Assembly (NCBI GenBank): GCA_046329535.1
Contig: JAXLUN010000005.1
Location: forward strand, 186,001-250,000
Source: Bog-950 sp046329535
Lineage (GTDB): Bacteria; Bacteroidota; Bacteroidia; Chitinophagales; LD1
Length of the DNA: 64,000 nt
Reading direction: 5' to 3'
Shown piece by piece: positions 51,187-59,392 of this stretch. Both the position numbers and the translations under genes were made by a program. The notes under the pieces were generated by a model that was given only the letters and a program-made list of their open reading frames with translations, was not told where the DNA came from and did not search any database. How positions within the stretch are numbered: position 1 is the stretch's first letter; the number at the start of each line of letters is the position of its first letter.

Positions 51187-52158
51187 TTACCATCGCAGTA
51201 TGTAACCGAAAATTAGTGGTGCAACAATGGTGGCATCACTTTCTACAATAAACTTAGGGGTGGTTATATCCAGCTTTCCCCAGGTAATTTTCTCATTAGG
51301 CACCGCCCCTGAGTATGAGCCATAGGAAGTTGTAGAGTCAGATATCTGGCAGAAATAACTCCAGAAAGGAACATCGGTCCAGCCCAAATCCTGATACATC
51401 ATCGGCACTACGCAAATAGGAAAATCACCGGCAATGCCACCACCAATCTGGAAAAAGCCAACGCCTTTTCCTCCGCTGTTTTTACGATACCAGTCACTCA
51501 GCCAAACCATATATTCAATACCGCTTTTCATGGTGGTTGCTTTCAGGTCACCTTTTATACAATAAGAAGCGAAAATGTTTCCCATGGTGCTGTCTTCCCA
51601 ACCCGGACAAATGATAGGCAGATTTTTTTCTGCTGCTGCAATCATCCAGCTGTTCTTAGGGTCAATTTCATAATACTGTTCCAATACACCGCTCAACACC
51701 ATTTTATACATGAATTCATGCGGCAGATATCTTTCTCCCTTCTCATCTGCTTCTTTCCATAACTGATAGATATGCTTCTGTAATCTTCTGAAAGCTTCCT
51801 CTTCGGGAATACAGGTATCGGTTACCCGATTGAAACCATTCTCTAGCAAATCCCACTCCTCCTGCGGAGATAAATCGCGGTAGTTAGGCACCCGCTTGTA
51901 GTGTGAATGCGCTACCAGGTTCATTAAATCTTCTTCCAGATTGGCTCCGGTGCAGGAAATTATCTGCACTTTATCCTGACGAATCATTTCGGCCAGCGAA
52001 ATACCCAGTTCGGCAGTGCTCATGGCACCGGCCAGAGTAATCATCATTTTACCTCCTTCAGCTAAGTGCGTTTCGTAAGCTTTGGCAGCATCTACCAATG
52101 CTGCTGAATTGAAATGACGGTAATGATGGGTGATGAAATCGCGGATAGGAGTAGCCAT
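51187..52158 (-). CDS. Deoxyhypusine-synthase-like enzyme
   Basis: A 323-residue NAD-dependent enzyme of the deoxyhypusine synthase family. Conserved blocks are MITLAGAMSTAELGISLAEM near 38-57, ISCTGANLEEDLMNLVAHSH near 67-86, SWMIAAAEKNLPIICPGW near 169, FFQIGGGIAGDFPICVVPMM, and VPNEKITWGKLDI near 291 with the WGK lysine that forms the covalent intermediate in the eukaryotic enzyme. Bacteria lack eIF5A; bacterial homologues are linked to spermidine or homospermidine chemistry or are uncharacterised. Thus aminobutyl transfer is likely, but the acceptor is not known. The start fits the family. Confidence 0.9.
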   Translation of the reverse strand: MATPIRDFITHHYRHFNSAALVDAAKAYETHLAEGGKMMITLAGAMSTAELGISLAEMIRQDKVQIISCTGANLEEDLMNLVAHSHYKRVPNYRDLSPQEEWDLLENGFNRVTDTCIPEEEAFRRLQKHIYQLWKEADEKGERYLPHEFMYKMVLSGVLEQYYEIDPKNSWMIAAAEKNLPIICPGWEDSTMGNIFASYCIKGDLKATTMKSGIEYMVWLSDWYRKNSGGKGVGFFQIGGGIAGDFPICVVPMMYQDLGWTDVPFWSYFCQISDSTTSYGSYSGAVPNEKITWGKLDITTPKFIVESDATIVAPLIFGYILRW

Positions 52159-52202
52159 GATATTTTTAGTTGTACGTTTGAAATAGGATTGTTTAAGCGG
52201 GG

Positions 52203-52210
52203 CGAAAATA
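52203..52210 (-). promoter_or_regulatory. Candidate -7 element of the deoxyhypusine-synthase-like gene
   Basis: CGAAAATA on the plus strand (TATTTTCG on the minus strand), 45 bp before the start codon, inside the U-tract of the preceding terminator. Confidence 0.35.
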
Positions 52211-52211
52211 A

Positions 52212-52246
52212 AAGACTTCTGAAGTTTACGAAACTTCAGAAGTCTT
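52212..52246 (-). terminator. Terminator of the ARPP-1 gene
   Basis: AAGACTTCTGAAGTTT, loop ACG, AAACTTCAGAAGTCTT: a perfect 16-bp stem, followed on the minus strand by TTTATTTT. Located 20 bp after the stop of the gene at 52267. Confidence 0.85.
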
Positions 52247-52266
52247 AGCGGGGGCTTGGGTATTAC

Positions 52267-53238
52267 TTAGTATAAAGAAATGTGTAAGGTCTTGTCACCT
52301 TTTTTAAACTCCTTGCCATCCTTCTGAATTACAGCCGGTCGGGCCGCTTCATTCAGCAAAAGTTTATCCAGATAGGTTTTTACTTCGCTGTTTGTCACCT
52401 TGGGTGGAGCCCCGTTGCTGATTGCTTCAGTGGCATACGATTTCAGCAGGTTGTCTGCCTGCTGTTTAAACATGACGGGTGTGGCAAACATATCGCAACC
52501 TACAATTTTGTTTCCTGTTACTGCTACAAACCCAATCACCTGCGGTTCCCTGGCTAACTGAGTTTTCAGATAGCTTACATACTTGGATGTTTTGTCCAGA
52601 TAATCTTTTGACTGTTCCAGAGCTGTATAGGTTCCGGTAGATGTTTCGGTTTTGTTTTTCATCTGCACATCTTTCACCTTCTCCCATACAACCGATTGGT
52701 TTTTTTCTACCTCTGCCGATTTTCGAACACCGGTTGACACTACGCCCGAGGTAGATTTAAACTCGTTACTGCTGCCGCTGTTATGCACCCACCGTCCATG
52801 CTCCACGCAATAAACATCCAGACTGGTCTTTTTCCCTTTCGGTGGTAGTATAACATCTTGTGCAATCACCCGGTCCTGCTTGCCGCCCTTCACCACTTCG
52901 CCAGCCATAATATAAACGGTGTCACTCGAAGTGTTTTGAATGTATAACGTATTGACCGTAGGCGAGGAGCCGCTTCTCGAAGCATTGTCGGTGGTTTCCG
53001 TAATCTTGACTTTGTCTTTAGCTAAGGCTTCGTTGAGGGGAGTATATTGCCCTATATTCTTGTTGGTATAGGTAAAACTTTCCTTGGCATAAATGGGGTA
53101 AATACGCAGGTTTTCATAGGTGTAAGGTTTCATCTGTTCGGTGGTAAGATCCAGTTTGGTTTCCAGATTTTTGTAGTTGAACTGGGCAAACAGGGTAGAA
53201 GTAAGCAACGTGAGCAGCCATACAATTTTCGTTTTCAT
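52267..53238 (-). CDS. ARPP-1 family exported protein (DUF6569)
   Basis: A 323-residue exported protein: signal MKTKIVWLLTLLTSTLFAQF, then the ARPP-1 domain with YENLRIYPIYAKE near 42, IMAGEVVKGGKQDRVIAQD near 110 and the VYCVEHGRWVH block near 140, all hallmarks of the family. The name refers to association with rhodanese and phosphatase genes; the molecular function is unknown. It has no operon partner, with a strong terminator after it. Confidence 0.82.
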   Translation of the reverse strand: MKTKIVWLLTLLTSTLFAQFNYKNLETKLDLTTEQMKPYTYENLRIYPIYAKESFTYTNKNIGQYTPLNEALAKDKVKITETTDNASRSGSSPTVNTLYIQNTSSDTVYIMAGEVVKGGKQDRVIAQDVILPPKGKKTSLDVYCVEHGRWVHNSGSSNEFKSTSGVVSTGVRKSAEVEKNQSVVWEKVKDVQMKNKTETSTGTYTALEQSKDYLDKTSKYVSYLKTQLAREPQVIGFVAVTGNKIVGCDMFATPVMFKQQADNLLKSYATEAISNGAPPKVTNSEVKTYLDKLLLNEAARPAVIQKDGKEFKKGDKTLHISLY

Positions 53239-53434
53239 AGTAGTGGGGTTTGGTGAATGAATAGAAAACGATAAGGCTGATGTAGAAAGTATTTTTATTC
53301 CATACCCTTTTACATTTTTTAAGCTTTATTACATGACCATGACCCGCGCATTCTTTTGACTAAAAGACAGCTTACTCCTTATTCCTGATATTGAATGAGC
53401 TGCCTTAGGTTTACGGAGGTTAGCCAACATGCAG

Positions 53435-53478
53435 AAAACAAGAGAGGCGTTCCTATCCGGAAGCGCCTCTCTTGTTTT
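53435..53478 (-). terminator. Terminator of the Ig-like T9SS gene
   Basis: AAAACAAGAGAGGCG pairs with CGCCTCTCTTGTTTT over 15 perfect bases plus TTCC/GGAA inside; flanked by A and T tracts, 19 bp after the stop. Confidence 0.9.
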
Positions 53479-53496
53479 AGAAGAATCTGATTATTG

Positions 53497-54921
53497 TTAC
53501 TCAACAACAATCCGACTGGTAACAGTTTTGTTTTGATGACTTACTCTTACCGCATAAATGCCCGATGCCAGCGACCCGTTATTGATTTCGAATTGCTCAA
53601 TATTATCAGAAGCCATATATTTTACCTCCGATATTTTGCGGCCACTCACTTCATACATCTCTATGACTACCGGATAGTCAGTTTCCAGACCGGATACTGT
53701 CAGTTTGAAATTTCCTTTGCTGGGATTCGGGTATATAGAGGTTTCAAAAGGTTCTACGGTATAGTCGGTTGTACGATCCATTTTGTAGTTGTTGTTGCCA
53801 CCACCGACAAGAGGGGCTACACAGGCAGGGTCAGAGAATACACGGAATTTAGTGTACTTGTAACAGCCTCCATCATGTGTCAGTTTGCACCATACGTTGC
53901 CCACATAACCAGTGGTAAAAATACTATCGGCATTACCGGATAATGCAGGTGTGCCATCCAAATCTCCCTCCATCCATTCGTACAATGTTGGCTGATGTAA
54001 AGAAGGCGCTACCAGCGTAACGGTTTCACCGGTGCACAAATGGCCGTCACCGGTTTTGATACGGATGTCAAATCTGTTCACCGGAATGCTGTTGGTAACG
54101 TTTGATTGGGTTCCCATAAACCAGGCAATACCATAAAAGTCTCCTACACTCCATCGGTTTAAATACAGGGTATCATTTCCATTCAATCCGGTTATATAAT
54201 TGCCGTTCTGAAACCATTGCACGGAATCAACGGATCCGCCCCCCGGAATGGTAGGTGTGATATAACCATATTGTTCATTACATAAGATGTACGGATTTTC
54301 AGTTGTTTTAAGAACAACCGGCTCGCAGCTCTTTGGTTCTATTAAGCGCAGTTTGTTGTACTTATAGCATCCGGTATAACCGGCAGGCTGAATCATTTTA
54401 CACCAGATATTGCCGGTGTTGGCGGTGGTAAATGAATGGCCGGTACCTACTACGGCACCATTTAAATCATTTATCCGCCATTCATAAGATAGCCCGGGAA
54501 CAGCCGGAGCCGATAGGTTAACAGATTCACCGAAACACAGCTTTTCGTCCTGTCCTACACCTAAACTGATATCGAATCTGTTCATATACAAAATTGGTGA
54601 CTCGGCATAGGAGTTATCGCACCATACTCTGGCTACTAAATTTCCAACCGTCCAGCGGGTAGCCAGCAGAGACGTGGCCGCAGGGCCGCCTGCTAATCTG
54701 ATTGCCGGACTGGCATCTGTTCTTATCCACTGAATAGAATCATACGAACTTCCGGTCATATTTAAGGTTAGAATTTCTGTTACCGGATGACACAGAATTA
54801 ACGGGTTAGCTGAGGCATTGATGGAAACAGCCGATACACACGTTAACGGTGGAGCAGCGGCAAAAGTGTTGGTAGCCCAAGCTAGTAATGCAGTGAACAA
54901 CAGAGAATAATACTTTTTCAT
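53497..54921 (-). CDS. Ig-like T9SS surface protein with internal duplication
   Basis: A 474-residue exported protein (signal KYYSLLFTALLAWATNTFAA). It consists of two homologous halves, about 22-205 and 206-385: each has ILCHP or ILCNE, DSIQW or DSVQW, a RWTVG or RWSVG segment, NRFDI, LCFGE or LCTGE, NIWCKM or NVWCKL and CYKYNKLR or CYKYTKFR. After a Gly/Asn linker comes the T9SS sorting domain (SIYPNPSKGNFKLTV to TVTSRIVVE). Likely Ig-like or PKD folds stabilised by disulfides; the binding target is unknown. A TACATTTG promoter lies 35 bp upstream. Confidence 0.85.
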   Translation of the reverse strand: MKKYYSLLFTALLAWATNTFAAAPPLTCVSAVSINASANPLILCHPVTEILTLNMTGSSYDSIQWIRTDASPAIRLAGGPAATSLLATRWTVGNLVARVWCDNSYAESPILYMNRFDISLGVGQDEKLCFGESVNLSAPAVPGLSYEWRINDLNGAVVGTGHSFTTANTGNIWCKMIQPAGYTGCYKYNKLRLIEPKSCEPVVLKTTENPYILCNEQYGYITPTIPGGGSVDSVQWFQNGNYITGLNGNDTLYLNRWSVGDFYGIAWFMGTQSNVTNSIPVNRFDIRIKTGDGHLCTGETVTLVAPSLHQPTLYEWMEGDLDGTPALSGNADSIFTTGYVGNVWCKLTHDGGCYKYTKFRVFSDPACVAPLVGGGNNNYKMDRTTDYTVEPFETSIYPNPSKGNFKLTVSGLETDYPVVIEMYEVSGRKISEVKYMASDNIEQFEINNGSLASGIYAVRVSHQNKTVTSRIVVE

Positions 54922-54956
54922 GGTTTTTTGTTTTATAGGTTTAAAAAATTACGAGG

Positions 54957-54988
54957 CAAATGTATGGGCCGGGCCAGGCGCTTAGCAA
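54957..54988 (-). promoter_or_regulatory. Candidate promoter of the Ig-like T9SS gene
   Basis: On the minus strand TTG (54986-54988), 21 bp, TACATTTG (54957-54964), 35 bp before the start. Confidence 0.45.
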
Positions 54989-55007
54989 TGATACGCCTCA
55001 CGGGTAT

Positions 55008-55025
55008 CGGTGATGTGTATCACCG
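55008..55025. promoter_or_regulatory. Operator-like palindrome
   Basis: CGGTGAT-GTGT-ATCACCG, a perfect 7-bp dyad 20 bp upstream of the Ig-like gene promoter and about 175 bp before the thioredoxin-domain gene; its shape suits a dimeric helix-turn-helix regulator. Confidence 0.35.
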
Positions 55026-55198
55026 CACGAGCTTTCGTCAACGGCCGGCCTGCTGCCACGGTTAAAATGCTTTTCTTCCACATAAATCAGCGCACATATC
55101 ACGCGGCTGTTTGAAATTTTACCGATAATCGGCACTTGTTTGAGCAGTTGTTTTTCAATCAGTATGATTCATGCATGCCATCATAAATACCGTATACC

Positions 55199-57175
55199 AT
55201 GTCACCTAACCGCCTTATTCACGAAACCAGCCCTTACTTATTACAACATGCCCATAACCCGGTGAACTGGCAGGCGTGGAATGCGGCCGCCTGGGCGCAG
55301 GCCAAGGCCGAAAACAAACCGGTTATCATTTCTATCGGGTACTCGGCCTGTCATTGGTGTCACGTGATGGAACATGAGAGTTTTGAAGATGCAGTCGTAG
55401 CCGAAATCATGAACCGGCATTTTATATGCATTAAAGTAGACCGCGAAGAGCGCCCGGATGTAGACCAGATATACATGGATGCCGTACAGCTTATCTCCGG
55501 CCGGGGCGGATGGCCTTTGAATGCTATTGCTTTGCCTGATGGCAGACCGATTTATGCCGGTACGTACTTTCCGAAAGAAAACTGGAAACAGGTGCTGAAC
55601 TACTTCACCAATTACTGGCACAACAACCGCGAGGAAGCCCTGGAACGAGCCACCGAAATTACCCGCGGTATACGGCAAATGGATTCCGTTATAACGCAAA
55701 CGCATTCCGATATCGAAGCCTCAATTCGTCATACGCTATTCGCGAAGATAGATGCCTCCTGGGATTATCACTATGGCGGCCGGAGCGGTGCCCCCAAGTT
55801 TCCCATGCCGGTAACCATGCAGTATCTGATGCGCAATTATTATTATACTAAAAACGAAAAGGCCTTGCAGGCCGTAGTTGTTACCCTCGATAACATGATG
55901 AACGGGGGCCTCTATGACCAGGTGGGCGGTGGCTTTGCAAGATATAGTGTAGATGATTCCTGGACTATTCCGCACTTTGAAAAAATGCTGTATGATAATG
56001 CCCAACTGGTTTCGCTCTACTCCGAAGCTTATCAGCTAACGAAGAATGAACGCTACCGCGAAACCGTATACGAAACCCTGCGCTTTGTTGAACGCGAGTG
56101 GAGCGATGATGCCGGTGGCTTTTACTCCGCGCTGGATGCTGACAGCGAAGGGGAGGAGGGTAAGTTCTACGTTTGGACGTATGCTGAATTAGAACAACTG
56201 CTGGGCAAAGATTTCGAAGCGTTTAAGCAGGTATTTGATGTGACCGAGCATGGTAACTTTGAGGAAACCAATAACCTGACGAGAAGACCGGATGTGAACT
56301 TGTCTTCAGCTCAGATTACTGCCTGGAAAACGCTGTTGCTGAATGAGCGCGCCAAACGCGTTCGTCCGCAAACGGATGATAAGGTGCTGACGGCCTGGAA
56401 CGCGCTGATGTTAAAAGGCTATGCCGATGCCGGCAAAGTGTTTAACGAACCTGCTTTTGTAGCCCGCGCTTTACGCTGTGCTTCATTTATTCAAAGCAAA
56501 ATGCTGCAAGCCGATTACAGCCTGCTGCGCAACTATAAAAACGGTCGCGTAACCATTGGCGGGTTTCTGGACGATTACAGTTTTACCTGCGAGGCCTTTA
56601 TTGCCCTGTATGAAGTAACCTTTAACGAGCACTGGCTCAAGCAGGCGAAACTCATTGCCGATTATGTGATTCAGCATTTTTATAACCTCAACACCGGACT
56701 GTTCTTCTATACCTCTATCACCGATGAACCCCTCATTGCCCGCAAAACCGAAATGAGCGATAATGTCATTCCCTCGTCCAACTCGTCTATGACGAAGGTT
56801 TTATTTTATCTGGGCACCTTGTTCGATGAACCGCAGTATCTGGAAAAAGCAAAACGAGCCACCCTCAACATGCAGGCGAATGCGCTGGCCAATCCGGCCT
56901 TTTTTGCCAACTGGGCCATCCTGCTCGATTACCTGATTGAGCCGCCTTTTGAAGTAGCCATAGCCGGAGAGGAGGCACTTGCCTTTAAAACGCAATTCGA
57001 CTTACAGTTTATGCCGCATTGTATTTTTATGGGCAGCACACAGTCGCCAACCGCTTTGCCTTTGTTGCAGGGCAAATACAAAGCAGGCAGCACCGCCATT
57101 TATATCTGCCGGTATAAAACCTGCGGATTGCCCTTAGATACCGTATCCTCGGCTTTAGATGAGTTGACCACGTAG
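55199..57175 (+). CDS. Thioredoxin-domain protein (YyaL/SSP411, DUF255)
   Basis: A 658-residue cytosolic protein of the YyaL/SPATA20 family. The N-terminal thioredoxin-like domain starts with NRLIHETSPYLLQHAHNPVN and has the CHWCHVMEHESF block near 52-63 in place of CxxC, then GRGGWPLNAIALPDGRPIYA near 101-120. The remainder is an (alpha/alpha) toroid like glycoside-hydrolase or AGE epimerase folds (YDQVGGGFARYSVDDSW near 238, DDKVLTAWNALMLKGYA near 398). Function is not settled; redox or sugar-related roles are proposed. The length is normal (about 660-690). Confidence 0.93.
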   Translation: MSPNRLIHETSPYLLQHAHNPVNWQAWNAAAWAQAKAENKPVIISIGYSACHWCHVMEHESFEDAVVAEIMNRHFICIKVDREERPDVDQIYMDAVQLISGRGGWPLNAIALPDGRPIYAGTYFPKENWKQVLNYFTNYWHNNREEALERATEITRGIRQMDSVITQTHSDIEASIRHTLFAKIDASWDYHYGGRSGAPKFPMPVTMQYLMRNYYYTKNEKALQAVVVTLDNMMNGGLYDQVGGGFARYSVDDSWTIPHFEKMLYDNAQLVSLYSEAYQLTKNERYRETVYETLRFVEREWSDDAGGFYSALDADSEGEEGKFYVWTYAELEQLLGKDFEAFKQVFDVTEHGNFEETNNLTRRPDVNLSSAQITAWKTLLLNERAKRVRPQTDDKVLTAWNALMLKGYADAGKVFNEPAFVARALRCASFIQSKMLQADYSLLRNYKNGRVTIGGFLDDYSFTCEAFIALYEVTFNEHWLKQAKLIADYVIQHFYNLNTGLFFYTSITDEPLIARKTEMSDNVIPSSNSSMTKVLFYLGTLFDEPQYLEKAKRATLNMQANALANPAFFANWAILLDYLIEPPFEVAIAGEEALAFKTQFDLQFMPHCIFMGSTQSPTALPLLQGKYKAGSTAIYICRYKTCGLPLDTVSSALDELTT

Positions 57176-57277
57176 TAAGCAGCAAACGCCCCGCGTTGAA
57201 TGTCGGTGCCGGGTGGGCGGTTAGTCAGGGCTGCCGCTCGGGGGTAGCCTCGCCCTCTCTCCGCACTCGTATTTTGT

Positions 57278-57285
57278 TACATTCG
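57278..57285 (+). promoter_or_regulatory. Candidate -7 element of phnA
   Basis: TACATTCG, identical to the -7 of parE and the serine hydrolase gene, 18 bp before the phnA start; no TTG at 19 bp. Confidence 0.4.
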
Positions 57286-57303
57286 TGCGCTAAAATTGAA
57301 ACC

Positions 57304-57882
57304 ATGAGTGTAGAAACGGCCTTGAGAGCACGTGGAAATAACCAGTGCGAATTGTGTAAAAGTGAAAGTAACCTCACGGTTTACGAGGTACCTCCCAATA
57401 GCGACCAGCGCGAGGACGATTGCCTGCTGGTGTGCGATAAATGCAACTTACAGTTAACTAAAAAGGAAGAACTCGACAGCAAACACTGGGCCTGCTTAAA
57501 CGATTGTATGTGGAGCGAAGTGCCGGCCGTGCAGGTGGTAAGCTGGCGCATGCTGAACCGCCTTCGCAGCGAAAGCTGGGCTGCCGATGCCATTGACCTG
57601 ATGTATCTGGACGAGCCCACTTTAGCCTGGGCCAAAGCCACGGGCGACCACGAGAACGGCAGCGAAGTAGAACTGCACCGCGATTGTAACGGCAACATTT
57701 TGCAGGATGGCGATAACGTAGTGCTTACCAAAACCCTCGATGTCAAAGGCTCTAACCTCAATGCCAAACTAGGCACCGTGGTAAAAGGCATTAAACTGGT
57801 AGCCGATAATGTAGAACAGATTGAAGGCAAAATAGAAGGCCAGACCATCGTTATCTTAACCAAGTATCTCCGCAAAGGCTAA
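57304..57882 (+). CDS. phnA: PhnA-family zinc-ribbon protein
   Basis: A 192-residue PhnA/YjdM-type protein. Residues about 15-52 form a zinc ribbon with CELC and CDKC pairs. The C-terminal PhnA domain (RDCNGNILQDGDNVVLTKTL near 122, with VKGSNLNAKLGTVVKGIKLV) ends in the typical GQTIVILTKYLRKG. Despite its name the protein is not proven to degrade phosphonoacetate in most bacteria. The start MSVETALRARGNNQCELC is chosen because the upstream frame crosses the promoter. It is monocistronic. Confidence 0.9.
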   Translation: MSVETALRARGNNQCELCKSESNLTVYEVPPNSDQREDDCLLVCDKCNLQLTKKEELDSKHWACLNDCMWSEVPAVQVVSWRMLNRLRSESWAADAIDLMYLDEPTLAWAKATGDHENGSEVELHRDCNGNILQDGDNVVLTKTLDVKGSNLNAKLGTVVKGIKLVADNVEQIEGKIEGQTIVILTKYLRKG

Positions 57883-57933
57883 TTCGCTTTCAGATGGGGC
57901 GTGAACGAGTCTAGAAGAGTAACAGGCTGTTTT

Positions 57934-58872
57934 TTATTCGGCACCTGTCATATCCGAAATAAAATGGCAGTGACTTTTGGCCAGTTCTTCTAAAGGCTTC
58001 TGCGCATATTTATCTGCCAGCCGGATGGTTTTAAGTTCGGTTACATTGCCTGCACGAAACGATTCTTCGGTAATTGGAATTTTTAAATCGGCATACATCT
58101 TTTCATAGTCGTATATGCGGCTTCTGCTTTGAGGCTGAATGGAATTATCTACCCATTTCCATTGTGCATCGGTAAACTGGAGGAAATTGTAAATGTTGAT
58201 GGATTTATCAAAGTGAGCAAAGTGGTCAGACATGTCAATGGAATGCGACATAACTCCTCCCTGTTTTTTTACTACTCTTTTAAACTCCTGCACAATGGGA
58301 ATTAAAATTTCAGGATAAATATGTTCAAAGGTATTATTGGAGTTTATCAAGTCAATCGAGTTGTCGGGCAAAGAAAGTTTGCGGGCATCTTCAATCAAAT
58401 AAGTGATGTTTAGTTGTTCCAATACCTGGGCTAAGGTCAATTGCTCGTATTGCTCCAGCAATCGGGTAATAACATTATACTTCTCGGGAATAAAATCCAG
58501 ATATTTTTCCAACTTGCCTTCACCCTGGCAGGCAACAAATTTAAGCAGAGTGGTTTTCATTCTCTCCTTGGAGGTAAGGAAAGAAATATCTACCGAATAA
58601 ATGCGGCTGGTACCAACCAGAAAAAAACTGATGGGTACGGTAGGATACCAACCGGTTCCTATTTCTAAAGAACTTTCCGGAACGGCCTTATCCGTATAGC
58701 GTTTAAAACTTTTCAGGTGCTCAGCGGCATGTTCCAATCGGTCGTAGAAATACTCATCCGAAAGATAGACTCCCTTGGTTACATACTTTTGAAACAGATA
58801 GTTGATGTGGTGACTAAAAGGCAAATAGGAGATAACCTTCTGAACAATTACTTTCTGTCTCCACTTTTGCAT
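57934..58872 (-). CDS. SAM-dependent methyltransferase (class I)
   Basis: A 312-residue cytosolic methyltransferase. Motif I is SLEIGTGWYPTVPISFFLVG near 88, and the acidic strand end is YSVDISF. Motif post-II appears as EDARKLSLPDNSIDLINSNN near 162 with FEHI, then a helical C-terminus. The N-terminal segment (KVISYLPFSHHINYLFQKYV) resembles sugar- or glycan-linked methyltransferases. The substrate is not assigned. It is monocistronic between phnA (convergent) and the HTH gene. Confidence 0.8.
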   Translation of the reverse strand: MQKWRQKVIVQKVISYLPFSHHINYLFQKYVTKGVYLSDEYFYDRLEHAAEHLKSFKRYTDKAVPESSLEIGTGWYPTVPISFFLVGTSRIYSVDISFLTSKERMKTTLLKFVACQGEGKLEKYLDFIPEKYNVITRLLEQYEQLTLAQVLEQLNITYLIEDARKLSLPDNSIDLINSNNTFEHIYPEILIPIVQEFKRVVKKQGGVMSHSIDMSDHFAHFDKSINIYNFLQFTDAQWKWVDNSIQPQSRSRIYDYEKMYADLKIPITEESFRAGNVTELKTIRLADKYAQKPLEELAKSHCHFISDMTGAE

Positions 58873-58973
58873 ATTGAAATTTTAGAGGTTGTTTAACTAC
58901 GGTTATAGGATGAGCTTTAAAATACCCGCAACAACCTCCGGACAAGTGTAAGAATAAATAATTGTAATTTCCC

Positions 58974-59384
58974 TCACCCCTTCTTCAACTCCTTCACCAT
59001 TCTTTCCAGCAGTTCAATTTGCCCTTCCAGCACAATTACTTTTTTCTGTAAGGCTTCGTATTTGCCTTTATAAGTTTCATCATCTTTCACATAACTGCGC
59101 AGGCGGTCGTTTTCTTCCTGCAGCGGGTTGGGCAGCGGTTTCACATTCGGGCGATACTCCAGCAGCAGGTTTTCGTGCAGCATTTCGCTGCATTGAAACA
59201 GCATAGGCATATCTACATGTTTCATTTTGCAGATGCGATATACCTGTCGTGGTTTAATACCCAGATACCCGGCCACATCTTTCGGTTTCAGTTTTTTCTC
59301 TTCGGCTTTGTTTTTTATCCTGCGCCTTTTTATACACCTGCCTGCCCTGTGAACATTCGGCTTTAGTCCTATATTTACTTTCAC
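58974..59384 (-). CDS. Small HTH protein with C-terminal coiled coil
   Basis: A 136-residue protein. Residues about 24-70 look like an XRE-type helix-turn-helix (KPKDVAGYLGIKPRQVYRI, with the following MLFQCSEMLHENLLLEY helix). The last 40 residues are a Lys/Glu/Leu coiled coil (KYEALQKKVIVLEGQIELLE). Its ATG lies only 8 bp from the divergent M23 gene, so the real start may be further in; the basic N-terminal 20 residues look non-homologous. Regulatory role and target are unknown. Confidence 0.6.
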   Translation of the reverse strand: MKVNIGLKPNVHRAGRCIKRRRIKNKAEEKKLKPKDVAGYLGIKPRQVYRICKMKHVDMPMLFQCSEMLHENLLLEYRPNVKPLPNPLQEENDRLRSYVKDDETYKGKYEALQKKVIVLEGQIELLERMVKELKKG

Positions 59385-59392
59385 AAGCTTCT

